The notes beneath the pieces are model-generated. The model searched no databases. It was not told where the DNA came from and was given only the letters and a program-made list of their open reading frames with translations. The translations under genes and the position numbers were made by a program. DNA of 64,000 nt, taken from NCBI GenBank assembly GCA_023410475.1, contig JAEYPS010000032.1, positions 1 to 64,000 of the forward strand. Direction: 5' to 3'. This document shows positions 9,326-18,148 of this stretch, one piece after another. The DNA comes from Bacillota bacterium (GTDB lineage: Bacteria > Bacillota > Clostridia > Christensenellales > SZUA-584). Within the stretch, counting starts at the first letter, position 1, and every line of letters starts with the position of its first letter.

Positions 9326-9355
9326 TTGAAAAATGGGGCGAGAGTCATGTATTAT
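9326..9355 (+). promoter_or_regulatory. Candidate sigma-A promoter of the two-component operon
   Basis: TTGAAA (9326-9331) and TATTAT (9350-9355) are 18 bp apart. The start of transcription would fall near 9362, just before the AGGAGG at 9363-9368. The leader would be very short, which is the main doubt. Confidence 0.4.
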
Positions 9356-9376
9356 GAATATCAGGAGGTAATAATA

Positions 9377-10087
9377 ATGGCGTTAACGAATGTGAGCACT
9401 GTTCTGATCGTAGAAGACCAGCAGGATCTTGCATTGACAATAGGAGATTACCTCATTGCAGATGGCTATAAGATACAAATCTGCCACAATGGAAGCGCAG
9501 CTTTAGAATACTTCAATAAGTTCAAGCCAGACCTTGTCATACTCGACATCATGCTTCCGGATACAGACGGCATGAAACTACTGAATAGTATTCGGTCAAA
9601 ATCAAAAATACCTGTATTGATGCTCAGTGCACGTTCGAGCGATGTAGATAAAATACTAGCTCTCGGATTAGGCGCAGATGATTATATGACAAAACCGTTC
9701 AGTCCGGGAGAATTGGTTGCAAGGGTCAGAGCACAGATCAGAAGGTATACAGAGTTTTCAGCCGAAGAAAAGAATGGGGCAGAATCAGAACAGCTGTGTT
9801 TTGCAGATATAATCATAAACCCTCGTTCGTATACTGTTTTGGTAGATGGACAAGACGCAGGATTGGTCGCTAAAGAGTTCGAGCTTCTCTATTTCCTAGC
9901 AAAAAACAAGGGGCAGGTTTTCACCAAAGAACAGTTGTTTGACCGCATATGGGGTTATGACAGCTTTGGGGATATCAATACGGTAACGGTACACATCAGA
10001 AGAATCAGAATGAAAATCGAAAAAGATGCTGATCAATATAAATATATAAAAACCGTATGGGGTGTCGGGTACAAATTCGATGGATAA
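9377..10087 (+). CDS. OmpR/PhoB-family response regulator
   Basis: A 236-residue regulator with an N-terminal receiver domain: acidic pocket VED (12-14), phospho-acceptor D57 in VILDIMLPD, and KPF near 106. A C-terminal winged-helix DNA-binding domain reads EFELLYFLAKNKGQVFTKEQ to VWGVGYKF. ATG 9377 is chosen because AGGAGG lies 8 bases before it; a TTG at 9326 would lengthen the protein without such support. It overlaps the kinase gene by 8 bp. It probably controls the ABC transporter that follows. Confidence 0.93.
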   Translation: MALTNVSTVLIVEDQQDLALTIGDYLIADGYKIQICHNGSAALEYFNKFKPDLVILDIMLPDTDGMKLLNSIRSKSKIPVLMLSARSSDVDKILALGLGADDYMTKPFSPGELVARVRAQIRRYTEFSAEEKNGAESEQLCFADIIINPRSYTVLVDGQDAGLVAKEFELLYFLAKNKGQVFTKEQLFDRIWGYDSFGDINTVTVHIRRIRMKIEKDADQYKYIKTVWGVGYKFDG

Positions 10088-11525
10088 AGCAAAAAGCAAC
10101 CTCCGAAAGAAGCTGAGTATTATTTTGGCAGTTGCACTCATCATTTATTTGGGGGCTGCGGTCTACTCATTTATAAGCGTGTCAGAGCTTAGCAATCTTG
10201 ATACCAGAGAATTAACGTATAACAAAGCCAGAGTGCTGGTTAATGGCATATTGCTTGACATAGAGAATAATTATTCAAAAATTATCGGAAACGATGAAGA
10301 CAACGAATATAAAGACATTATACTTTCAAAGCTTGAAGGTATTGACGGAAAACTTGAAGTGATAGGACTGGACGGAAGGGTCTATTTTCACTGGGCAGAA
10401 GAAAATATTCATGATGCAGAGGTTTTTCGTGATATTAGAACTTACATACAATATGATTCATCATATTCTATACAAAACGAGCAGTACTTAAAGTTTTCAT
10501 TCCCAATCATATATAACGGACAACAAAGGCTTATTGCCGTATTTGAATTGCCAAAGGCACTTTTTCATCATGAGGATATAGCAGGGAAAGATTTTTACTT
10601 CTTTATACCTATTTTCATTGTGCTTCTCCTAGCCTTCATGATTATGGTGTATTTCTTTATAAAGATCAATAATGGAGTGTTAAATCCGCTGCAAAAACTG
10701 TCAAGTTCGGTTAAAGAAATCGGCAGAGGAAAGTTGGATTCGCCCATATACATAAGCAGCGGTACCGAGATAGATGAATTTTGCAGAGACTTTGATTTTA
10801 TGAGACAGGAATTAAAAGATGCTAAAGCGAAGCAAAAGGAGCTCGAAAACGCCCAAAAGGAGCTTATAGCGAGCATTTCGCACGAGTTGCAGACGCCTGT
10901 ATCATGCATAAAAGCAAATGTGGAAGGCATTTTGGATGGCATCGTGACAAATGAAGAAATGATGAAAAGGTATTTAAACGGCATCAAAGAGAGAAGCGAC
11001 AGTTTGTCCAAATTGATTAATGATCTTTTGATTCACTCTATGCAGCAACTGCAAAAACTAAAAATAGAAAAGAGAGAATGCTACAGCAAGCAATTGTTTG
11101 AAAGAGTCCATCGTCAGCTCTATTCAAGGTTCGACCAAACAAAAGTCAGCTTCCAAGTAGAAGCAGATATCCCTGACGTGCTCATCAATGTTGATGAAGG
11201 AAGAATAGAGCAGGTTATATTGAATCTTGTACAAAATGCAGAGAAATATGCACCTGAGGATGCCAAGATTACACTGCGTTATTCTTTGGAGGATCAGCAT
11301 ATTTGGATTTCTATCATAGATAACGGATTCGGAATAGCGCCTGAGGAATTGCCGCATATTTTTGAAAAGTTTTATAGAGGCGAGAAAACCAGAGAGAAAG
11401 TTATGGGTGCTGGCTTGGGGCTCAGTATATGCAAATATATCGTAGAGCAACATGGCGGTACCATTAAGGCAAAGAGCACAGAAAACCACGGAAGCGAGTT
11501 TGTATTTTCTATTCCGATAGTTTAA
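10080..11525 (+). CDS. Membrane sensor histidine kinase
   Basis: A 481-residue kinase from ATG 10080 (a GTG 18 bp upstream is possible). Two membrane helices (about 10-33 and 172-194) flank an extracytoplasmic sensor of some 135 residues. Then come HAMP, the phospho-acceptor box ASISHELQTPV (His near 268), the N box NLVQNAEKYA, and the G boxes DNGFGIAPEE and GAGLGLSICK. It should phosphorylate the response regulator that it overlaps. The long outer domain suggests direct sensing rather than the intramembrane type seen in BceS kinases. Confidence 0.93.
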   Translation: MDKAKSNLRKKLSIILAVALIIYLGAAVYSFISVSELSNLDTRELTYNKARVLVNGILLDIENNYSKIIGNDEDNEYKDIILSKLEGIDGKLEVIGLDGRVYFHWAEENIHDAEVFRDIRTYIQYDSSYSIQNEQYLKFSFPIIYNGQQRLIAVFELPKALFHHEDIAGKDFYFFIPIFIVLLLAFMIMVYFFIKINNGVLNPLQKLSSSVKEIGRGKLDSPIYISSGTEIDEFCRDFDFMRQELKDAKAKQKELENAQKELIASISHELQTPVSCIKANVEGILDGIVTNEEMMKRYLNGIKERSDSLSKLINDLLIHSMQQLQKLKIEKRECYSKQLFERVHRQLYSRFDQTKVSFQVEADIPDVLINVDEGRIEQVILNLVQNAEKYAPEDAKITLRYSLEDQHIWISIIDNGFGIAPEELPHIFEKFYRGEKTREKVMGAGLGLSICKYIVEQHGGTIKAKSTENHGSEFVFSIPIV

Positions 11526-11613
11526 GTAAATCATCATCCTATCTGTAATAATTCCGGTGAAATCGCCTGCATTATTATCTATGCAACAGCATTATGCTAA
11601 TCCCATCTCTCAG

Positions 11614-11667
11614 TTAATAAACAATTAATAAATTAATAATCCGGAGTCTATTAAGGCTGATTATACT
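11614..11667 (+). promoter_or_regulatory. Candidate response-regulator boxes and promoter of the FtsX-type ABC operon
   Basis: TTAATAA occurs three times, at 11614-11620, 11625-11631 and 11633-11639; the first two are 11 bp apart, one helical turn. A -10-like TATACT lies at 11662-11667, and no consensus -35 sits at the right distance. Repeats in place of a -35 fit an OmpR-type activated promoter. This is inference from layout. Confidence 0.4.
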
Positions 11668-11700
11668 CAAAACAGATGTAACGAAAGGAATGAAGCCAAT

Positions 11701-12459
11701 ATGAAAAAACCAATTATTCAAACAAAAAATTTGTGTAAAACCTTTTTTACTGACGGTAATCAGTTTCATGTAACGAAAAATATCAATTTGGAGATCTACG
11801 AGAATGACTTTACCGTCATCATGGGAAGCTCAGGTTCTGGAAAGTCCACACTGTTATATTTGTTGAGCGGTCTTGAAGGGGCGGATGCGGGAGAGATCAT
11901 CTTTAACAATCAAAGCATTGAGAAGTATACAGAAAAAAAGATGACTCTTTTTAGAAGGGATAAAATGGGTTTTGTGTTTCAGTCAATTAATCTTGTGCCC
12001 ACGCTGACCATCTTAGAGAACATTATCGTTCCCGGTTCTCTGGTAGAAAAGAACAGAAAAGCTGTACGGGCAAGAGCTTTAGGTCTACTGGAAGCGCTGC
12101 AAATAGCAAAGCACAAAGACAAGCTTCCCTCACAAGTATCAGGAGGTGAACAGCAGCGCGTCGCAATAGCCAGAGGGCTCATCAATAAGCCAAAGATACT
12201 GTTTGCCGATGAACCCACAGGTGCCTTGAACTCTGCGCAAGGCGACAATGTGATGAAAATATTAACTGATATCAATGAAGAAGGCCAGACAATCGTTATG
12301 GTCACCCATGATATAAAAGTGGCTTGCAGAGCAAACAGAATACTGTTTTTAAAAGATGGCAGAATAGACGGAAAACTTGAACTCGAGCGGTTTGAAGCCA
12401 ACAAGACAGAAGAAAGAGAAAGACAGATATTCAGCTTTCTTAAAGAAAAGGGGTGGTAG
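11701..12459 (+). CDS. ABC transporter ATPase, MacB/LolD type
   Basis: A 252-residue ATPase with Walker A GSSGSGKST (42-50), signature VSGGEQQRVAIARG, Walker B ILFADEPTGALN and THD. The PTGALN form and the neighbouring FtsX-type permease place it in the MacB/LolD/BceA group, which works by mechanotransmission rather than ordinary import. GAAAGGAATG lies upstream of the ATG. It ends 2 bp before the permease start, so it is translationally coupled. Confidence 0.92.
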   Translation: MKKPIIQTKNLCKTFFTDGNQFHVTKNINLEIYENDFTVIMGSSGSGKSTLLYLLSGLEGADAGEIIFNNQSIEKYTEKKMTLFRRDKMGFVFQSINLVPTLTILENIIVPGSLVEKNRKAVRARALGLLEALQIAKHKDKLPSQVSGGEQQRVAIARGLINKPKILFADEPTGALNSAQGDNVMKILTDINEEGQTIVMVTHDIKVACRANRILFLKDGRIDGKLELERFEANKTEERERQIFSFLKEKGW

Positions 12460-12461
12460 TG

Positions 12462-14822
12462 ATGACCAGCATTTTTACACTTGTATTCGGCAACATAAAA
12501 AGAAGAAAGAAACAAAACATTCTGATACTCATTATTATATTTGCTGCTGCAACCATGCTCTTTTCTGCTTTGGGGCTATTGCTCAATATAAACGGTTTGG
12601 TTGAAGACGTTCTTGAGGAGCACGCAACTTCGCACTACAGCTTACGGTTCAATCAACAATACCATGATGCAAATCAAATAGAAGAGTTTTGGTCAAATAA
12701 TAATGAAACAGAGGGCGTATATACGGTTGAAAGCCTGATAAGGGACGGCAAGGTCTTCTATGAAGGGCGAAGTATTCCAACTCCCGAGCTTGTCATCACA
12801 AATGCGGCCCAAAAACACACTCAGCAAGATATCCTGAAATTTATCGAGGGAGAACAAACGCATGTTCCCGGTGAAACTGAGGTATGGGTTACCACAGCTT
12901 TTGCGTACAGAGAAAATGTGATTATAGGTGATAAGCTTAAGTTTATTATCAGCGGCCAGGATGAAAGAGACTATACGGTATCCGCCATACTGTTTGACCC
13001 GCTGTATAGTAACGACTTTATGCCGCCGCGATTTTGGGTTAGCCCACAAACATTTGAATCGCTGGCAGGGGATATCGGCAGTATAGACTATATTATGGGG
13101 ATTCGGCTCACAGACTATAGTAACGCGTCTGCAGTTTGGGGGAAATTCCAAAGCGCACTTGACGGACAGTATATAGGGCACGTTTTGAACTATGACAGCA
13201 TTATGATGGGTTATTCTACGCTGTATAATATCATGGGCGGATCGATTTTAGGCTTTTCTTTCATACTGATGCTTATCGCTGTGTTTGTGGTGTTCACAGT
13301 GCTCAAAAGAAACATCGCTTCCGAGATTTCGACAATAGGCATTCTTAAGGCGCAAGGCTTTTCCTCAGGCCAAATAAAATGGGCTTATATGATGCAATAT
13401 ATACTAATAACACTGTGCGCTATGCTGTTGGCCTTGATTGCAGGAAGCCAGCTGCTGTTCTTTGCAGGCAACATTGTGTTAAAAAACCTGGGAAGAGACG
13501 GATCGGGAATGGTATGGCATCTCCCGTATTTGATTACGCTGTGTCTTATGGCGATTGCAACCGTATTATCGACAATTACATCAACTTTAAAAATCAGAAG
13601 AATAAAACCATCAGAAGCGATACGGTATAACGGGCATATAAGCATTAAAAATAAAAGCACGGCACTAAAAGCTTCATTCATCGATAATCTGCCCATACCC
13701 TTCGTGCTGGCAATTAAGCAGATGTTTTTAAAGAAGGGACAAAGCTTTTTCATCATGCTTGTTGCAATGTTCACAGCGTTTACCATTTTCTACGGTGTAA
13801 GCGGCATCGCTTCACTGAACAGATCTTTTGATAATATGGCGTTTTGGGGAGCTGATAATAGAGATATAACAATGATGACCTCTTATACTGAGCAAGAAGA
13901 TGTTGAAAGAATAGAAGAGGCGCTTTGGAAAGCAGGTATGGTCAATTCATTCTCTGGATACAGAGAGGCGCCTGCTGCAATCAGCAGAACAGCCGAACAT
14001 GAAACAAGAAACCTTGCGGCCATGATATACAGCAATTTTGATGCGGTGGGGATTATCAATATTGAGGGGAGAAACCCTGAATATGAGAATGAAGTATCCA
14101 TTTCTACTGTCCTGGCTGAGGATTATGGAAAAGCAGTCGGGGATACCATGCAGATATTTATTGGCGGCGAAGAAAGCACTTTTCTCATAACAGGTATTTA
14201 CCAGACAGTGCTGCACATGGGAGGCAACATCAGGCTGCATAGCTCGGCGATTGACAAAATGGATGGTATATCTTTACCCAATTCATTGCTTGTGGTGTTA
14301 AATGAAGGTGTGACATCCGGTGAGTTTACGGAGTATTTCGATAACGTGTTTGCGCAATACAACGTAACGATTGATGATATGAGCGAAATACAAGGCGTGT
14401 TTGATACAATGTCGGAGGTTATGGAACCCATCATGCTTGCCATCAGCATTCTGTTTGTGCTTATTATGCTGCTTATACTGACCAACTATGTGTTTATCAA
14501 TGTACTTGAATTCAGAAAAGAGTTTGGGATATACAAATCCCTCGGCATGACCAATGCGCAGATCAGAGGCATCATGATAATAAACTTCTCGATACTCACC
14601 TTTATAAGCAGTGTGCTTAGCGTTGGTGTGGGCATACTGGTTGTTCCCAGAATACTCCTGATGACTATGGGTGCGTTTGGTTTTGAAAGCTTTCCGTTCA
14701 CACTTCCCGTTACGCAAACTCTGCTTATAGCTCCGCTTGCCACACTGTTTGTGATGGCCTGCACATGGGTAGCAGGAAAGGGTGTCGAGAGAATATCGCC
14801 AAGAGAATTGATTGTTGAATAG
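12462..14822 (+). CDS. FtsX/MacB-type ABC permease, large
   Basis: A 786-residue membrane protein with an N-terminal helix (about 17-42), a large outer domain, then a first FtsX block of three helices (about 260-380). A second outer domain follows and a final FtsX block (about 650-775, ending with RISPRELI). The double FtsX layout is typical of Clostridia exporters that remove peptides or lipids or give bacitracin-like resistance. ATG 12462 follows AAAGGGG; upstream GTG codons are less likely. With the two-component genes it forms a sensor-transporter unit, but the substrate is unknown. Confidence 0.9.
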   Translation: MTSIFTLVFGNIKRRKKQNILILIIIFAAATMLFSALGLLLNINGLVEDVLEEHATSHYSLRFNQQYHDANQIEEFWSNNNETEGVYTVESLIRDGKVFYEGRSIPTPELVITNAAQKHTQQDILKFIEGEQTHVPGETEVWVTTAFAYRENVIIGDKLKFIISGQDERDYTVSAILFDPLYSNDFMPPRFWVSPQTFESLAGDIGSIDYIMGIRLTDYSNASAVWGKFQSALDGQYIGHVLNYDSIMMGYSTLYNIMGGSILGFSFILMLIAVFVVFTVLKRNIASEISTIGILKAQGFSSGQIKWAYMMQYILITLCAMLLALIAGSQLLFFAGNIVLKNLGRDGSGMVWHLPYLITLCLMAIATVLSTITSTLKIRRIKPSEAIRYNGHISIKNKSTALKASFIDNLPIPFVLAIKQMFLKKGQSFFIMLVAMFTAFTIFYGVSGIASLNRSFDNMAFWGADNRDITMMTSYTEQEDVERIEEALWKAGMVNSFSGYREAPAAISRTAEHETRNLAAMIYSNFDAVGIINIEGRNPEYENEVSISTVLAEDYGKAVGDTMQIFIGGEESTFLITGIYQTVLHMGGNIRLHSSAIDKMDGISLPNSLLVVLNEGVTSGEFTEYFDNVFAQYNVTIDDMSEIQGVFDTMSEVMEPIMLAISILFVLIMLLILTNYVFINVLEFRKEFGIYKSLGMTNAQIRGIMIINFSILTFISSVLSVGVGILVVPRILLMTMGAFGFESFPFTLPVTQTLLIAPLATLFVMACTWVAGKGVERISPRELIVE

Positions 14823-14844
14823 GTTATAGCGCTAAAATGAATAC

Positions 14845-14890
14845 GGCACAACCCCAAAGTACCATTTAAGCCTCTTAATGGGGTTGTGCC
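14845..14890 (+). terminator. Inverted repeat after the ABC operon
   Basis: GGCACAACCCC (14845-14855) and GGGGTTGTGCC (14880-14890) pair perfectly over a 24-nt loop. There is no T-tract. It may stop the ABC transcript or attenuate into the hydrolase gene 24 bp downstream. Confidence 0.4.
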
Positions 14891-14914
14891 AGAAAGCAAA
14901 GGCAAAAAGAAAGG

Positions 14915-15706
14915 ATGAGCATGATGGTATATAAGAGTGAAGGTGGGTCGATTTATTATAAGGTGAGCGGACCAAAAGATGCACGCGCAATTGTTCTGAC
15001 GCACGGTGCAGGGCTGCACAGCGGCATGTTTGATAAACAGGTGGAGGCTTTGAAAAGCCGTTTTAGAGTGATCACATGGGATATGCCGGGTCACGGACAA
15101 TCCTATAAGCTTGAAGGGGAGCTGCCAGTTGAAAAAATGTCGGGCATCATTATTGGCATTTTGGATGAGCTGAGTATCAAAAGCGCTGTCGTCGGTGGGC
15201 AGTCGCTTGGCAGCTGGGTGGCTCAGCATACCGCGATAACCTGCCCAGAGCGTGTGAGCGGCGTGGTGAACATCAGCGGCACACCTATAGAAAAACCGAC
15301 CAGCAAAATTGCGATGTATGGTTTTAAAGCATGGCTGGCGATAAGCCGTCTGTTGCCGATTGGCCCAATGTTTCGGTTCACAGCCAAAAGCAAAGCCGTC
15401 ACGCAGCAGGCCAGAGATTTTGCTTTGGATTCCATGGTGGGCATAGGCAAAAAGCAGTTTCTTTTTATCATAGCAGGCATGCTCACCGCAGAGGGAATCA
15501 AAGTGCCCCACGGTGCCCACAAGCCCATGCTGATTACGCACGGCGATCATGAGATGCCCAAATTTGTTGAGAAGGTTTGCCGCCAATGGCATGAAGCTAC
15601 GCCCAGTTCCTCGTATTTTGTGATACCCAACGCAGGCCACAACGGAAATCAGGATAATCCGGAGGCTTTCAATGCAGCGCTTGAGCAATTTTTAATGTCT
15701 CTTTGA
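14915..15706 (+). CDS. Alpha/beta-hydrolase fold protein
   Basis: A 263-residue cytosolic hydrolase. The oxyanion strand is LTHGAGLHSGMF, the nucleophile elbow GQSLGS, a candidate acid the Asp in THGDHE, and the catalytic His in NAGHNGNQDNP. The DMPGHGQS motif is common in the esterase/epoxide-hydrolase branch. Substrate is not predictable. Three nearby ATGs (14915, 14921, 14924) follow AAAGG; the later two have better spacing. It stands alone between hairpin and TetR gene. Confidence 0.85.
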   Translation: MSMMVYKSEGGSIYYKVSGPKDARAIVLTHGAGLHSGMFDKQVEALKSRFRVITWDMPGHGQSYKLEGELPVEKMSGIIIGILDELSIKSAVVGGQSLGSWVAQHTAITCPERVSGVVNISGTPIEKPTSKIAMYGFKAWLAISRLLPIGPMFRFTAKSKAVTQQARDFALDSMVGIGKKQFLFIIAGMLTAEGIKVPHGAHKPMLITHGDHEMPKFVEKVCRQWHEATPSSSYFVIPNAGHNGNQDNPEAFNAALEQFLMSL

Positions 15707-16020
15707 TGCAGCTTAGTTCAATGAAGCTGTGATAATGCTGCTTTATTGAAACAAATTACAGAAAATGAGCGGTTGAGCACCCAACCATTTGGTAACACAA
15801 AAATAGAATAAAGAAGAAATCAAAGTGTATGCGAACATGGGGAGCCAATCGGCATATGTATGGTTTAGGTTGGGCGGGTTTGCATGTTATTAAGAATTGA
15901 TATTGAATATTTTTAGTAAACATTCAGAGTGTATAAAAATATAAAAGATTAGCCGCGCATCGTTGTTCCCGGAATTCATATTCAGGTGTTTATTCAGGCA
16001 TATTATATCAAGCAATATTC
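15707..16020. other. Intergenic stretch, nothing recognised
   Basis: No open frame with a ribosome site and no repeat. It ends in the TetR promoter region. Confidence 0.4.
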
Positions 16021-16023
16021 TTG

Positions 16024-16068
16024 TTGACATGACCACGTGGTCATGCTAAAATGTGACCACATGGTCAC
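16024..16068 (+). promoter_or_regulatory. tetR promoter with two 16-bp palindromic operators
   Basis: TTGACA (16024-16029) and TAAAAT (16047-16052) are 17 bp apart. A perfect palindrome ATGACCACGTGGTCAT (16029-16044) fills the spacer. A near-identical one, GTGACCACATGGTCAC (16053-16068), follows the -10. Operator starts are 24 bp apart. A TetR dimer bound here would block RNA polymerase, so the gene is almost certainly self-repressed. Confidence 0.85.
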
Positions 16069-16083
16069 AAGGAGATGAGCCTA

Positions 16084-16722
16084 ATGCCAAAGCAAACCTT
16101 ATTTAATTTGAATGAAGCAAAACGCGGCGCTATAGTGAAAGCGGCTCTTGAGGAATTCTCAAGCCATACTTATGATGAAGCATCTGTTAACACCATCGTT
16201 GAGAGATCAGGCATATCCAAGGGCAGTTTGTACCAGTATTTTGAGGATAAGAAAGACCTTTATCTTTACCTGATTGAATATGCAGGGCAGGCCAAGCTGG
16301 AATACCTTCAAGCAAATTCGCCAGTTAATTTCGATGATTTATTTGAAGGGTTTTGCACATTGATGATGCAGGGTACGCAATTCAGTCTGGAAAACCCGTT
16401 ATACAGCAGATTGTTATACAAGGCCTTTCAAGGTCCGCTTGTGGATGAGAGCCTTGCCCGGCTAAAAGAATTAAACAAAGACTATATGACACGTCTGCTG
16501 AGTGATGCTATGAAAAATGGTGAGATCAGAAACGATGCAGAAATCGATGTGATGGTGTTCTTTCTCAATGTACTGACCACTGAGTTTGCGCAATTCGTCG
16601 CAGAGAAGGCGGGAATCTCATGGGATGAAATATACCGTAATGAAGAAGATTTAATGCAGCTTGATATACCTGTCGTTATCCATGATCTTATGAAGCTTGT
16701 CAAACACGGGCTTGCGCCGTAA
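16084..16722 (+). CDS. TetR-family transcriptional repressor
   Basis: A 212-residue regulator with an N-terminal helix-turn-helix (SVNTIVERSGISKGSLYQYF) followed by a helical ligand-binding and dimer domain. ATG 16084 is preferred because AAGGAG lies 9 bases before it; ATG 16075 would touch the ribosome site. The operators upstream argue for autorepression. The hydrolase gene 27 bp downstream is probably in the same operon, so the inducer may be that enzyme's substrate or product. Confidence 0.92.
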   Translation: MPKQTLFNLNEAKRGAIVKAALEEFSSHTYDEASVNTIVERSGISKGSLYQYFEDKKDLYLYLIEYAGQAKLEYLQANSPVNFDDLFEGFCTLMMQGTQFSLENPLYSRLLYKAFQGPLVDESLARLKELNKDYMTRLLSDAMKNGEIRNDAEIDVMVFFLNVLTTEFAQFVAEKAGISWDEIYRNEEDLMQLDIPVVIHDLMKLVKHGLAP

Positions 16723-16749
16723 AAAATATTAGAAAAAGGTGGTAACACA

Positions 16750-17631
16750 ATGCACGCATTTTTAGACAAGTACAGTGTCGCAATGACAGCCCTTTTGCTC
16801 AAAGACCGTTGGTTCAATAGCAGCGTCGAGAGTCATGGATTTCAAAAACAACTGGACAGCATCACAGTCGCACTGCCCGCGTTTGAAAAAGAGGGTTTTT
16901 ATGAAGCAGAAGCGCATTCAACCGCCTGCAAGCTAGATCCTGCGTTCCAGGTTGCTAAGTGGCTTGGGCCGCAATATCCCACAATCATTTATCACCACGG
17001 TAACAACGAAAACCCGTTTCATTATGGGGCTGCTAGCAAGAATACCTTTAAATCGGTACTCTATACCGGAAAGGACAAAATCAACGCCAACCTGATATCC
17101 ATGCGCGCCGCTTTCCACAATGACGGCATGAAAAAGTACATGGGGAGAATGTCGCGGCTTGACAACTTTACCGCGATGCTTTCAGCCTCGGTAAAGCTGA
17201 TCGAAGAATTGACAGCACATCTAAAACGCAATGGCTGCAAAAAGGTTATTGTGACAGGCCTCAGCCTTGGCGGGTGGGTCGTCAACCTGCACAGAAGCTT
17301 CTACAACAGCGCAAATGTGTATATCCCCATTTTTGCCGGTGCGGCTCTTGAGGAATTGTTTATTTCGTCTTACTACAAAAAACTTGCGGGAGACGCTGTC
17401 AGTCAGAATCCGGGCGCGGTCAAAAAAGCGCTTAACTTTACACGCGAATTTGCGCAGGTCAAAGACGATAACGTGTTTCCGCTGATGGCGCGATTCGACC
17501 AGATCATTGAATATGAAGTGCAAAAGCAGTGCTATGACGAAAAAATTGTTACAGTCATCGACAAGGGGCATATTACAGGCGCGCTCGCTTCGGCAGAACT
17601 GCGCGCTCATATACTTGCTCAGCTTAGCTGA
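16750..17631 (+). CDS. Alpha/beta-hydrolase-like protein co-transcribed with tetR
   Basis: A 293-residue protein with the fold's landmarks: oxyanion strand TIIYHHGNNENPFHYG, nucleophile elbow GLSLGGW and a late DKGHITG that could carry the catalytic His. It is longer than the hydrolase at 14915, with extra sequence at both ends. AAAAAGGTGG precedes the ATG. Its position in the TetR operon suggests a degradative or detoxifying job under that repressor's control. The precise reaction is unknown. Confidence 0.75.
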   Translation: MHAFLDKYSVAMTALLLKDRWFNSSVESHGFQKQLDSITVALPAFEKEGFYEAEAHSTACKLDPAFQVAKWLGPQYPTIIYHHGNNENPFHYGAASKNTFKSVLYTGKDKINANLISMRAAFHNDGMKKYMGRMSRLDNFTAMLSASVKLIEELTAHLKRNGCKKVIVTGLSLGGWVVNLHRSFYNSANVYIPIFAGAALEELFISSYYKKLAGDAVSQNPGAVKKALNFTREFAQVKDDNVFPLMARFDQIIEYEVQKQCYDEKIVTVIDKGHITGALASAELRAHILAQLS

Positions 17632-17654
17632 AGTGCTGAATAGATGGGACGCGA

Positions 17655-18089
17655 ATGAATATGAAAAAAATGTTGACTTCAACAGCGAAAAATCTATGGG
17701 TCAAGGTTGCTGCGGCGCTGGTGCTCTCCCGCATTTTGGTGCTGTTAGCGGCTAGGCTGCATACCGTCAGGCAGTCAGAACGAGGTGCATCTTTGGATAC
17801 GTTTACTGCGCACATTAATGAACGAATCCCCGAACTGATGAAAGCATATCAGATACCTGGCGTCAGTATAGCGCATGTAAAAGGCAGCAAAATTTTGAGT
17901 ATGGTGCTGATAGGGTGCTTAAGCCAGCCTTACTTGAGCATATCTTCAATATTTCCAAGAGCGTCCGAGTGGCTTGGAATTAGCCTGTTTGCACTGGCGC
18001 TGGTTATGCTTCTTTCTTCGCTGTTTACAAAGAGCAGCAGAATAATACGGTCATCCGATAAAACCATGGTGGCATCATGCAGGCATTAA
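17655..18089 (+). pseudogene. Serine hydrolase (beta-lactamase-like) gene with large internal deletion
   Basis: Residues 1-75 give a signal/membrane segment, then FTAHINERIPELMKAYQIPG and VSIAHVKGSK, the usual opening of class C beta-lactamase-like hydrolases. The sequence then jumps straight into a hydrophobic tail (two helices, about 80-125), losing the SxxK, YxN and HxG catalytic motifs. The intact gene at 22085 has the same order with everything present. An enzyme of this size would be inactive, so I call it a deletion remnant. Confidence 0.65.
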
Positions 18090-18148
18090 AGCAAAAGAAT
18101 TATGGTATGCGCTAAATCGTCATTGTACTTTTATGGACGTGGGGTATA

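Noticed and set aside
14486..15688. Minus-strand open frame of 400 codons
   Set aside because: Antisense to the FtsX-type permease end and the alpha/beta hydrolase, both clearly coding on the plus strand with ribosome sites.
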